Source: Argyresthia goedartella
Lineage: Eukaryota > Arthropoda > Insecta > Lepidoptera > Argyresthiidae
DNA: 64,000 nt
NCBI GenBank assembly: GCA_949825045.1
Contig: OX463816.1
Span: 12,767,579-12,831,578 of the forward strand
Direction: 5' to 3'
Part shown: in pieces, positions 43,541 to 63,119 of the stretch
How the letters are laid out: each line of letters begins with the position of its first letter
Position numbering within the stretch: position 1 is the stretch's first letter
The notes under the pieces: model-generated
Seen by the model: only the letters and a program-made list of their open reading frames with translations
Database searches by the model: none
Told to the model about the DNA's origin: nothing
Made by a program: the position numbers and the translations under genes

Positions 43541-44366
43541 CCTAGAAAACAAAACAAATATAACTGAATTTTATATCCGATATTGAAAGGGTAAGATGAC
43601 ATGGTATGGGTATGATGACATAGTATGCCATCTTACACCCATGTCTAGTATGTCATCATACCCAATGGTGAATGCAAATGTTATTTATTTGTTGTGACAA
43701 AGACTTTTAGGTTAGAATACGCTTCTTTCGATATTTATGCCATAAAATAGACCCACATTACATTAAAAATTACTTCAGCTAAAAAACACTTACCTTACAT
43801 GTATTTTCACCACAAATTATAAACGTGATCAAAACTTTATCCACACCAAAATCACGAAAACATTCCGTATGTACAAATCCGCGTTCACTGGCTGCCATAT
43901 TGAACTTCAAAAGTAGCGACACCTACCGGCCGTCTTTAAAACATCACAGGTTCACCTATAGCGCGAATATTTAAATTGATATTGCTGGTGTGTCGTCTTA
44001 CCTGAGTATGTCATCTTAAGCACAATTCCCCTAACTGGGCGATAATACTTATCTAACGAAACGTCAAAATGTGTCATTAGAGCGAATTTACGTTGCACAA
44101 AAGCTCATTAGGCCGATTTAGGCCTAACGGAACAATAGTTTTAACTTAATGGATGTCAAAATTTAATAGGCCACCGAGCACCCATTAGTGTCCAGTAAAC
44201 ATAGATAATTGCAAGAAATTGTGTATAATCACTGCAAACGATACAGGAATTAAAGTAATAGGTACTGGAAAATTTCCAGGTAAGAATTTAAATAAAGTTC
44301 CAGTACATACCTACTATGCATTGTGTTTCTTGTTTTTTTATAACCTAAATACCAATTCCTTTCAGG

Positions 44367-45398
44367 ATGTCCATGTCAAGCCTCTCGTCACTTTCGGATC
44401 CTGAAATAGATATTCAGCGCCGCAATATCCTAGACAGGGTCAATTTATTTGATCAACTCGATGGAGAAGATTTCCGAATCAGATACCGGTTTACGAAGAA
44501 CGCGGTACTACAGATTCTTAGCATGATTGGAGACTTGGAACCAACGACACACCGGAATAAATCGATAGATGGCATAACACAATTATTGATATCTCTCAGG
44601 TTTTACGCAACGGGCTCGTTTCAACAGGTGATGGGAGATTTAGCCAACATCCATAAATCGACCGTTTGTCTCATTGTTCAAAAAATTACACACGCAATTG
44701 CCCAATTAAGCCATATATATATAAATATGCCAGACAGAGATGAATTGAGAACAGTGGCACAAGATTTTTATGACATAGCTGGGTTTCCACGGGTAGCCGG
44801 TGCTTTGGATGGCACACATGTTAAAATAATATCTAGAGGAGGGATGCTCTCAGAAGTATACAGATGCAGGAAAGGGTACTTCTCAATAAATGTACAGGTG
44901 GTGTGTGATGCCCAACTCAAAATAAGAGATATTATTGCTCGTTGGCCAGGGTCAGTACATGACTGCACCATTTTTAACAACTCACACTTGTGTGCAAATT
45001 TTGATATGGGTAGATATAATAACTATCATTTGTTAGGCGATAGTGGGTATTACTGCAAGAAATATTTACTTACCCCTTTCCTACAGCCCCAAACACTAGC
45101 TGAAGAGGCGTACAATAAAAGTCACGTATCTACTCGAAACACAGTCGAAAGATGTTTCGGGGTGTGGAAAAGGCGAAGCCCTTGCTTACAGAAGGGAATG
45201 ACATTGACAAAAACATCAACCATTCTTAAAGTGATTGTGGCTACTGCAATATTACACAATATGTGCATAGAGCTGGATGAGGTAGAGCCTCCAAACGATA
45301 TTAATTTAGAAGATGAGGAAATTCTGCTACCTTTGCAGAATATGCCAGAAACTGATTCATCCACAAGAACTGCAATTGTTAATACAGTATTTTCTTAG
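44367..45398 (+). CDS. PIF/Harbinger transposase
   Basis: 343 aa, uninterrupted. The ATG comes just after a strong acceptor (ttcctttcag at 44364) with a donor (ccag/gtaaga) near 44280, so a 5' non-coding exon is likely. An HTH-like region lies near residues 60-110. The DDE_4 domain has D in VAGALDGTHVKI (~148), D in PGSVHDCTIFNNS (~198) and E in NTVERCFGVWKRR (~260), and LLGDSGYYCKKYLLTP. The C-terminus is acidic. The length is normal for HARBI1-like transposases. It acts in the nucleus with the Myb-like partner encoded opposite at 45629-46956. No inactivating change is seen. Confidence 0.94.
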   Translation: MSMSSLSSLSDPEIDIQRRNILDRVNLFDQLDGEDFRIRYRFTKNAVLQILSMIGDLEPTTHRNKSIDGITQLLISLRFYATGSFQQVMGDLANIHKSTVCLIVQKITHAIAQLSHIYINMPDRDELRTVAQDFYDIAGFPRVAGALDGTHVKIISRGGMLSEVYRCRKGYFSINVQVVCDAQLKIRDIIARWPGSVHDCTIFNNSHLCANFDMGRYNNYHLLGDSGYYCKKYLLTPFLQPQTLAEEAYNKSHVSTRNTVERCFGVWKRRSPCLQKGMTLTKTSTILKVIVATAILHNMCIELDEVEPPNDINLEDEEILLPLQNMPETDSSTRTAIVNTVFS

Positions 45399-45628
45399 TT
45401 ACCTACTTTGTAATAAAATAAATAAAACAAGTCTACTTATCTGCCTTATTTCTTATTCACATGTAATTTTTTTTTTTATAAATGCATATATGATGTTTTC
45501 TGTGTAAAGTATAAACAAGACAAGTAAATGGAAAAGTCATTTATAAAGGCAAACTTTAGAGATATCTATTATGAGATTCCTTATCTTATTATTATTACTG
45601 CCAAGAGTTACTACTTATTTACTTATTA

Positions 45629-46956
45629 CTAGTTACTATATTTATTTAATTTCATTTTTAAAACTTGCATCTTCAAATTATGGTGCTGCTTATTCTGAAA
45701 GATTTCTTGCATGACTTTTTTCTTTTCTAAGTTAGCCACTTGGCACTTCCTCTTAAAATATATTCTTTTAAGGCATTCTGCGGATAGATTTTTTTTCTTT
45801 TTGATTGTACGTAGATTGTCTTTTTTGGCTGTCTTCTTTTTCAACTTTTTATTTTGATTATCGGGTGTTTTGTTTTCCGTTTGTTCATCGATTATAGATT
45901 TCTGTGCTTCTTCTGCCTCTACAGAAACAACTTCACATTCGAGTACTTGTTGGTTGTCTAAGTCTCGAAAATAAGATGCCCCACTGTCAAATTCATTTGT
46001 TAGGGGCTCAATTTGGTCCTTTAGCATGCTTAATATTTTTTCGTCATTATCTGTAGTTTTTGTGTCATGAGCGCCTCCTCCTGTTTTATTAACTTGGAAC
46101 TTATCTTCCTTGGCATGACCTAAAGCACGCAATATTTCTTCAGATGTTACTGCGTATCTTGCTTTCTGAAAAAATAATAAATGTTTACACATGACCTTTG
46201 GAAAGATAGGTAGTCAAAAATAGTTAAACCAATTGTTCGGATCAACTTACATTACTCTCTGCCAAACTTTTTCGGGTTTTTTGTTTCCAATTATCGTACA
46301 TCATTTTCAACTGGTCCATGCTACGTGGACCAGTTGAGGCACAACTATTGTACTTATTTGCTATTGTTGCCCATACTTCCCTCTTCCTAACAATGAACTG
46401 TCCTCCTGTTCGTTTGTCTTCAACAATGTGTTTGTATCTAGAAATATTAATAAAAAATATCAAGCATTTGTCATGTATAGCATCGTCTGAATCTTCATTT
46501 TTAATACCCTTTTATTAGGTTGTGGTGCAACTAAATAACATAGTGCAGCAAATCTATAAATAAAAATTTCGCCCCCTTCTAGATTTTCTATCAGTAAGAA
46601 ACTTGGTGTGTGTATGTAGTTCAGATAATAATACAGTATGGTATCATTGAGCTGATCTGATGATGGAGCTCGAAGGTGGCAGACGAAATCCTAGGTTGTA
46701 CTTATTAGTAAACCCGTCGAGCTTAGGCTCATCCGATTTCGTCATAACTTCGAAGTAATTTGTGATTACCATCACCTGATGATGGAGCCAAACGATGAAA
46801 AACGGTACCCTGGGGCTTTTGCGCTCATTTTATTTGCCTTGATAAGACCTCTTGAAGTAGGTAGGCAGGTACTTACTTAAAAACTAGGTCTGCCAATAAT
46901 GTCTTTTCGTCGTGAGTGTTGTTGGCACCACGTTCCCTTTTTTTTACATTCTCCAT
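45629..46956 (-). CDS. Harbinger Myb/SANT-like DNA-binding protein
   Basis: Three exons on the - strand: 46877-46956, 46251-46437 and 45629-46165. All junctions are GT-AG and the phases sum to 268 codons (267 aa). Start MENVKKRERGANNTHDEKTL, then a Myb/SANT-like helical domain (YKHIVEDKRTGGQFIVRKRE, VWATIANKYNS, SMDQLKMMYDNWKQKTRK), then an acidic middle (SVEAEEAQKSIIDEQTENK) and a very basic, helical C-terminus ending LKMKLNKYSN. Known: PIF/Harbinger elements carry a second gene whose Myb-like product helps nuclear entry and end recognition. The convergent position inside the TIRs supports this role. The gene seems complete. Confidence 0.85.
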
Positions 46957-47699
46957 ATTCCTGAGCTCGTTAGCTTTATTATGATTACGATAAACAACAA
47001 TCCAATCCAAAAATTTCCAAAAGAAACATGTAACATTTGACATTGACATTACATATTATTTTGAAAATGCGTTTTGATCACGCATTTTCGTCCATAATTT
47101 GAAAAAGTCAAGGAAACAAAACGCAACCATTCAGTCATTTGATGAATAGATTCAACAACCACAGAGTACGCTGTTTTAATACCCGCTTTAGCTAACTAAC
47201 TATAACTTGAGACAGAAATGGCTTTCTGCAACGTATGTAACAATAACTAGTACTTTATCTCTAAAGCAGGTTTAGTTAATGGAGTGAAGTAATGAACTTT
47301 TCTGCAACCGAGTGTTACCCTAGTTATATATAATTTTCGGACCCCTAGTTAATAGCAATGCCTGTGTTAAAGAAATTTATTAATAAACAATGCTGGTCTT
47401 AATCGAGTACTTAGTAATTATTTTTCCTAATATGCATAGATACTATTAAATATTGCGTATGGGTCCTAACCTTAACGCACACTGGGATTGGGTCTAATGC
47501 GTTTAGTAGATACGTTTTATCTCTTTGGTCCATATGCTTATAAAGGAATTTAGCTTATGAATTTATATCAGAAATTTGTTATTATCAGAGATGTTTAATC
47601 ATCATGGGAAAAAACTCTCTTAGATATAATTCCAATTTCGCTAGAAAAATAATTCTTCAAACGTAACCGGTTACGTAGCGTTGGTTTCGTAGGCGGACG

Positions 47700-47820
47700 T
47701 ACGTAACTGGTTTCGTATGAAAATAAATAATTCTTTGTACGCAACTAGTTTTGTAGCAAGAACATTAATTCTTCACACGTAACTGGTTACGTAGCATTGG
47801 TTTCGTAGGCGGCCGAAGCG
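47700..47820 (-). repeat. Right inverted terminal repeat of the proposed MULE
   Basis: Inverse of 38340-38448. A second palindromic module (acgtaaccggttacgtagcg with ttggtttcgtaggcgg) lies just inside at about 47659-47696, so the arm has internal tandem structure. Confidence 0.65.
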
Positions 47821-48289
47821 AGTACACCTTAGGGTCACTAGTACTACCAGTAGTACTAGTGACCATAACGGCAGACCGGTAGTACAACTGTCCTGTAGTT
47901 TGTTGTTGTAGACTGGGCGAGCGCAGCGATGATTTTGCGGAATTTTCGTGTATAGTTTGTAGTGAATGCGTGCGAAAGTTTAGTTCCAAACTATACAGTG
48001 TCACTTACGCACCCTATCAAAGGTTATAAATGGGTGTTATTTAATCGCACATCAAAAATAGGTACTGATTTGCACGGGAAGAAAAAAGGTTCAACAAAAA
48101 AACAATAAATATTTTATATGTACATAGTACATAATTAAGGTTATGTTTTAAGTATTTTTACACCATGAAGTTAAGAACACATAAAGTATTTATTTAATAA
48201 CACGAGTATTTACATTGTGTAATAGCGCAGTATAAAATGGAACCATAAAATTGGCGTTAACCATTCTGAACCCACGGGGACAGTTGACC

Positions 48290-48368
48290 GACTAGTGGTC
48301 CAACTGGTTGGACAAATGACCCATTTTTTTTGTAAGTTGTATCATTTGTCCAACCAGTTGCGACTAGT
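48290..48368. repeat. Imperfect palindrome, ~28-bp arms
   Basis: gactagtggtccaactggtt ggacaaatga opposite tcatttgtccaaccagttgc gactagtc around a 22-base t-rich loop. A further partial copy (gtccaactggttggacaaat) lies at about 48659-48679. Confidence 0.75.
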
Positions 48369-48456
48369 CACCATAATGGAGGATTGGTAGTACAAATACC
48401 CTTCTGTAGCGTTGCTTTTACATGACATGTTTTCACAGATGGGGTTGCAGAAGCAA

Positions 48457-48650
48457 AATTTCACATAGGTAATATGACGGTAGACTTCACATAAAATAGT
48501 TTTATATATTTGACAAGTGTCACTATTTTTGACATTGGTTTATATGGAGATATGACAGCTATCGACGAGATCTTCGACTGCTACCGTCTAAGTCCGTACC
48601 GTCAAGTACCGTACAAGTACCGTTGAAGTCTACCGTCATATGTGAAATTG
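48457..48650. repeat. Foldback element with atgacggtagacttca arms
   Basis: atttcacataggtaatatga and cggtagacttca (48457-48489) pair with 48624-48650. Spacer 134 bp. Confidence 0.7.
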
Positions 48651-49927
48651 GGTGACTAGTCCAACTGGTTGGACAAATGATACACCTTAGTTGGACAACT
48701 GTCCCGGAGGGATTCCGAAGTATAAACGATTTGCGGCGTAATGATGATGTATAGTTCTGAAGACGTTAGGGAAAATATTGCGTTCCAAACCTATACGCGA
48801 TGATTTACAGACCCCCGCGAAATGGCCTTGTGTAAAAAAAAACCATTATTTCGTGCAAATTGCTTCGATCTCTTTCTATCTTATGTCAAAATGCATATGA
48901 AGGAACAGCCTAGCTAATGAATGAAAAGTTTTGAGGTGATTGTGCAACCGCCGCTCACAAATCGGCACTCCCAAAAACCCCGTCAGTGAATCTTCCCAGA
49001 TCAGGTTGCAGTCGGGGTAAAAAAAAAAACAAAATGGCGCACGCCCACTGCAGAGAACATGTCACTTTCGTAGATTGCATTATTTCCATTTAATTTCACA
49101 CACAATTTAAAAAACACTAGACAGGTGTCACTATTCTTGGCAGGTGTCATGATTTTGACAGGAAGTTTATTAAGTTGAAACAACTATGGGTTTTCTATTT
49201 GTAATTCTCTATTCTATAGTAAATATTTCCACTATGTAATTTCGTTTTATAAATTGTAACACCTAAAATTCAGCAAATGAGGAGTTTTCTGACAGCTAAG
49301 TAATCAAAGCAGCTCGCCCGATGGCGTCCTTGAATTCTCGCCGAATCTGTGACCTGAGTCTGACATTTCAAATTTGTGCCGTGGTCCGAAATGTATATAG
49401 TTCCAAGCTCTTGCTAAGCCGTAAACCCATATTCAATTCGAACCTCAGGACCCAGGCAATAATTCTCATAAGCCCTCTAGCGAGCTTTTTGGAAGCTTTG
49501 TATTAGTTTTTTTATTAAATGTCAGAAAACTCGTTATTGTGACAGCCATTTCTCAGTGCGAGCACCAAATAATAAGATAGTAATCACAGATATAGTAATA
49601 TAGATAATCACACCATCATTGTAAGGGCCACATGGTGAACGCTCACTACAGGGCAGGGGCACCGCACTACCTACGGTGCATTTAGATTAAGGAATTTTAT
49701 TTTTACGAAGTTGTACGCCACCTCGCACACCGTACTCTGCTCTTGACTTGGGAGTACTGCAACGTACAAAATTACCATGACCGACTATAAGAAGTCTTTG
49801 TATTTGGTAAATAAGCACTCATTTACCATGGCATTTCCATTTCCCGTTATAGGTTTTGAAATTTATTACCATGGCAAGGTTCGAAATCGCGCAAGCGCGG
49901 TAATGGACCGGTTGGCCCATTAGGGAC

Positions 49928-49973
49928 CAACCATTTCCATTCGAATACTCCCGTATTCGAATGGAAATGGTTG
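49928..49973. repeat. Perfect 20-bp-arm hairpin
   Basis: caaccatttccattcgaata, 6-base loop ctcccg, exact complement. Confidence 0.9.
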
Positions 49974-50064
49974 CCATGGTGATGAACTTGTACTGAACCG
50001 CTATGGTCATAGACCATGGTTGCCATGGTGATGAACTTGTACTGAACCGCTATGGTCATAGACA
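49967..50064. repeat. 49-bp tandem duplication
   Basis: Two copies (49967-50015, 50016-50064) starting atggttgccatggtgatgaa, identical but for the last base. It overlaps the arm of the hairpin at 49928. Confidence 0.9.
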
Positions 50065-50504
50065 ATAGACATACGTTTATTCACAGCAAAACAAGTACAT
50101 TTATGGAAGAAAACACAGGTACATAATAGTAGTTTAAGTGACTGCTACATAATAGAGGGCATTAAAACTCGAGAGTGGGTTTATGAAACTAGCCGAAGGC
50201 GAGCCTAATTATGTAGTTACATACACTATAATCTGTCCAATCCTTTATTTAACTTTTGACATTTCCTTTTTGCATGCAGTTTATGACATATATTTCGTTG
50301 CAGATGTCAAAAGTGTAGGGATTTTTATCTGTCAAAAAAGAGGAAAAAGGTTTATCTACACCCATGTCATAAGCTCTGTTTGATGTTGTCGAATATAACA
50401 AATTTTGGTACATTATGGTCATTAAGATAAGAAGAAGAAAGATAAGAAAAAAGAAGAAGATAACATATTCAAATAAGAAGAGTTTTAACCAAGAAGTATA
50501 TCAT

Positions 50505-50580
50505 TATGCTGGTCGTAACGTGCGGTTTTTGGACGCAGTAAAGAGGGTTTATGGTACGTGTGTAGATAAAAGAGGATAGA
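50505..50580 (+). repeat. RFLDAVKR-type coding-like repeat, copy 2
   Basis: Reads NVRFLDAVKRVYGTCVDK in one frame, directly upstream of the RTE fragment. Confidence 0.6.
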
Positions 50581-50584
50581 TTGT

Positions 50585-50940
50585 TTGAAAGAAGATATAG
50601 TGACAAAAATAGAGAAAGACCAGCTTAGATGGTTTGGTCACGTTGAAAGGATGAATGAAAGGAGATTGACGAAACAGATATATGTATACAGCGGGTGTGA
50701 AAGGAGCCGTCGGGCGGGGACGCCCAAGAAGGTCCTATTAAGACCAAATCGACGATTTGTTAGTGAAGGGGCAAATTCGAAGTACCCGTAACCGGCGAGC
50801 TTGCATGAAGAGACTTAGAATATTGAGGAAGCGAAAGATGTATGCCAGGATCGTAGCAGGTGGAGGTCTTTGGTCTCTGCTTACCCCTCTTCCGGGAAAT
50901 AGGCGTGAGCATATGTATGTATGTATGTATAAAAGAGGAT
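50585..50940 (+). pseudogene. RTE-type LINE C-terminal and 3' fragment
   Basis: KEDIVTKIEKDQLRWFGHVE then RMNERRLTKQIYVY and, after a frame change near 50755, ACMKRLRILRKRKMYARI. The LRWFGHVERM-type block is characteristic of the end of RTE-like reverse transcriptases. It ends in a tatg repeat tail (atatgtatgtatgtatgt near 50920-50940), as RTE copies do. 5'-truncated. Confidence 0.75.
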
Positions 50941-51865
50941 AGATGATGAAGTATGCATGTTTCGTTAGTGAAATGGCTCCAAATCAGCATATAATGCCAC
51001 AGCACTGCAGCGCTGATTGTCAGTCGGAACCATTTGATGTCGGTGCAGGCACCCTTAACGATATATTATAGAGGTTGTGGTAACCTCCCAGGTGTGCGTT
51101 GCCTCATGGAATCAACCCGTTAGTTACCCACGGGGTTAGATGGGCTCACAATGGCGATGAGCTGGCCCCGCTACGCAAAAAGGAAAATTGATGGTTAAAT
51201 GTAGCTTAAGGCTTCAAATTAAAATTATCTATGGTACATATAGTATTACTCAACTGAGATCATTAACATTAGGCTTGTGGTTCTACTATAATATTCTAAT
51301 GAATAAGTGATGTAAACTTAATTGATAACTTGAATGCTTTAAAGTGCTATCACATGAAGGTATCTACATTTTTCAAAAACGAGTTGTAAGATATAGACCG
51401 CGACAAATATCTTTGGCTCTGAATAAAATGTGACCTCTCTCTTTCTCACCCCACCTTCCCTATGTTTGACATCTCACCTTCTCATTCGCACCTTTCGTAC
51501 AGAAACGAATATTTGGCGCGGTCTGTACAATTAACACATATTAACATGCATGTTCCCTATTGCACTACATAGAATTACAACAAGGGGCTACTTCAAGTAA
51601 AGAGTTAAAGTTACAAGCTATAATCGATATTTGAGACTGTTAACTAATTGAGCAGCTTCTCTGGAGTTCGGTCAACACTAACATCTTTGTCTTATAAACT
51701 AATCAGATATGCAGTAGGTACCGTAACTGTAACCACAAATAAGATAGTAACTAATATTATAACAAACAATATTCGAGACAGGCTTAATATTATGGTATGT
51801 GAATTAAATTATTATGTAGAATAACTTGTTCACTGCATTTTCACATCAAAACGAGTAAGTACAGT

Positions 51866-52033
51866 TCGCGTCAGATTATGATGGTCTTTTTCTAGTACAA
51901 GACTACAATACATACTACTCGTCGGAAATATCTGTGAACCTCGATGGAAGGCGCGTCCATCGCCGTCATTTGAACAGGTCCACAGATATTTACGACGGGT
52001 AGTACTAGAAAATGGCCATCGTAACCTGACTCT
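51866..52033. repeat. Foldback MITE, ~60-bp arms
   Basis: gcgtcagattatgatggtct ttttctagta and ctcgtcggaaatatctgtga on the left pair with cacagatatttacgacgggt agtactagaa and ccatcgtaacctgactct on the right. Confidence 0.7.
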
Positions 52034-52416
52034 AAATATAGAGGACTTATTGTTTTCATAATATTATGCAAAGTTTATAAGAAGAAAATAAAGTAAAATA
52101 TTAAAAATATAGGTTCTTGATTTATAAATATAAACAAAAACTAATTTAGCGCATTTCTGCGGTATCTCATTTGTCAAATTCATTATTATTACTGCATTTA
52201 ATTTCGATGTTTGTCTTCGAGTCGAGGTTCAAAACCTATCAATCCGCAGCAATGCTACGTTATAAGATAAACGGCATCCGCCCTCTTTTAATACAAAAAA
52301 TACATCATGCAACCGGATAGCGATAAATACAAAGATTTTATACTGACACAATTTCATAACACCTACTAGAATTCAAAAATACACAACTAATAGTAGAATA
52401 TTTTAAAACAGCCTAC

Positions 52417-61515
<9,099 letters not shown>

Positions 61516-61608
61516 CTGGTACCCCTCTACGTTCTAAGAACAACCTTTCGATTAACGGAAGTGAATGATTGTTATTGTGGTGAATTTTGCTATCTAGCGT
61601 GGATGGTC

Positions 61609-61611
<3 letters not shown>

Positions 61612-61678
<67 letters not shown>
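61612..61678. repeat. (TC)n microsatellite
   Basis: About 33 uninterrupted TC units, roughly 100 bp upstream (on the - strand) of the acceptor of the first visible PHTF exon. Confidence 0.95.
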
Positions 61679-61680
<2 letters not shown>

Positions 61681-61856
61681 CAAAGGGTAAGGTGGGTTGA
61701 AAGAGCGAGGTGACAGCTCGCTCAAATGACCAAAAACCTGGCGGGGCCTGTAGCTTTATTATTTATTTCCGATATCAATTCAATCCGGTACCATTCAAAT
61801 TGAGAAGTCGACCAGGACATATCCCACCTCCACCCACACATTTGCATACAGGCACA

Positions 61857-62033
61857 TACATTGCTTCTGGCCCCACACTAGGATACCCTGTGTCGTGGGA
61901 ACCAGAAAAAGCGACGTCACACACATATAAACATCCAAGACCTTGGGGTGTTTTTTTCTTTACCCCAAGCCGGGGATCGAACCCGAGACCTCCCGCATGG
62001 TAGGCAGAGCCACAACCGCTGCGCCAAAGAGGT
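61857..62033 (-). mobile_element. tRNA-derived SINE, family 2, copy 2
   Basis: acattgcttctggccccaca, atataaacatccaagacctt, and agccggggatcgaacccgag (inverse B box), then gcagagccacaaccgctgcg. Inverse orientation. Confidence 0.8.
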
Positions 62034-62173
62034 CTTCAAAAGAAAACGAAAGGATAGCTGGTGTACAATAATCGTGTTCTCATTAGTCGATTTTTCAATT
62101 TGCCAAACTTCAAAATATTTATTTAAAAATAGATTTTTACGACCCCTTTTTGAACGTCGTTTGAATCTTTATC

Positions 62174-62240
62174 TACACACGTATCATAAAGCCTTTTTAC
62201 TGCGTCCAAAAACCGCACATTACCACCGGCATAATGATAT
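62174..62240 (-). repeat. RFLDAVKR-type coding-like repeat, copy 3
   Basis: On the - strand reads NVRFLDAVKRLYDTCVDK. It lies 170 bp from, and inverted to, copy 4. Confidence 0.6.
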
Positions 62241-62409
62241 ACTAATTGGTAACACTAATTTCTTATATATTGATACATTATGACCATAATGTATATCAAT
62301 ATTTCGAAATATGATGACATTCACATTTCGAACGCCGACGCCCGCCTGCGTGCCGCCCCTACTTTGTCTGTAAAGTTGGTACTACAGAACAAGCTAAACA
62401 ACTTAATGC

Positions 62410-62490
62410 CACAATGCCGGTCAAACATGCGGTTCCTGAACACATCAAAGAGAGCTTATGATATGTGTGTAGATAAACTAGTATATGTAA
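62410..62490 (+). repeat. RFLDAVKR-type coding-like repeat, copy 4
   Basis: Reads NMRFLNTSKRAYDMCVDK within a 111-aa open frame (62280-62615) whose C-terminus is Arg-rich (RQRRRREQRLRYD). The frame may preserve more of the ancestral protein. Confidence 0.55.
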
Positions 62491-63119
62491 CTATACATAA
62501 TGAGGCTTTATGTATCAGTCACATAAACGATACTATAATGCAAGACAAACTACTACCACTTCGGAACGTGTTACGGCAGCGGAGAAGAAGAGAACAACGA
62601 TTGCGTTACGATTGATATCAGAATGGCTACTGTATCTAAGATTGATGTGTAGTTATCGCGAGTTAAGAATGTACCGGAGAGGGGTAAGCTATGTTCTTAG
62701 TTAATGTCAGGCTATGCACTGAAAATGGAATGGGTTTTCCGTGATACGATTCTCTCTTTTTCACGGAAATCCCAGAACTTTAACATGTTTAATATCTTAT
62801 GAATCAGGACTAGAAACTAACATTCGCTTACAGCAATGGCTAATGGTAATGCGGCACATCACACAATAGGTACCTGAGAACTTTTCTTGCAGGTCACTGC
62901 CAATCATTATTACCTATTATGACAAAGACAAGGGTTGTATTGCTTTTGCTCACTATAAATATGCACAACTGAAAAGCAAAAGCAGGTATATATAGTCATA
63001 TAGTTCGGTTATCGTTGCATCGAGTGAGGGTTTTCGCAACGATAGCCATACGGGAGCAAAACAATGGGGAAGACTGTCAAATTAGTTCCATATTGAATGC
63101 GCTAAGTTTTTGTCACAAA

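Larger units (their letters stand above)
40707..44031 (-). mobile_element. pogo-type DNA transposon, full length, inserted in the Harbinger
   Basis: Inverted ends ggggaattgtgcttaagatg (40707) and the matching inverse (to 44031), with TA at 40705-40706 and 44032-44033. 3,325 bp. The core AAGATGACATA and variants recur many times in the first 270 bp and last 450 bp, several as palindromes. One intact transposase frame on the - strand. Confidence 0.93.
40610..47314. mobile_element. PIF/Harbinger element with two genes
   Basis: Terminal inverted repeats (40610-40634, cactcggttgcagaaaaggt; 47290-47314 inverse) with a TTA duplication on each side (40607-40609, 47315-47317), the 3-bp TWA-type target of PIF/Harbinger. 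A second subterminal motif, cgttgcagaaagc, is present in both arms. The transposase (+) and a Myb/SANT-like gene (-) converge tail to tail, as is known for Harbinger. A pogo element lies between the left end and the transposase; without it the element is about 3.4 kb. Both coding regions are intact. Confidence 0.9.
38340..47820 (+). mobile_element. Proposed MULE element with inverted termini, containing two later insertions
   Basis: Inverted copies of one sequence (38340-38448 and 47700-47820, starting cgcttcggccgcctacgaaa from the outside) enclose a MULE transposase pseudogene, a Harbinger element and a pogo element. Removing the Harbinger with its content leaves about 2.8 kb with the transposase roughly 540 bp from the left end and the right end about 500 bp past the insertion, a sensible MULE layout. 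No clear 9-bp target duplication was found, and the terminal sequence could instead be two separate MITEs. Confidence 0.5.
47821..52416. other. Intergenic, foldbacks and LINE tail
   Basis: No host gene is seen between the MULE nest and the PHTF end. It holds several inverted repeats and an RTE fragment (listed separately). Stretches near 51050-51180 and 51400-51540 have the feel of dispersed repeats but were not matched within the window. Confidence 0.55.

Noticed and set aside
61975..62030. tRNA-like sequence on the - strand
   Set aside because: Shared with 58513-58677 including body sequence; second SINE family.
62280..62615. 111-aa frame as a host gene
   Set aside because: It contains the dispersed RFLDAVKR-type repeat and no splice or promoter context; kept only as a repeat-derived frame.
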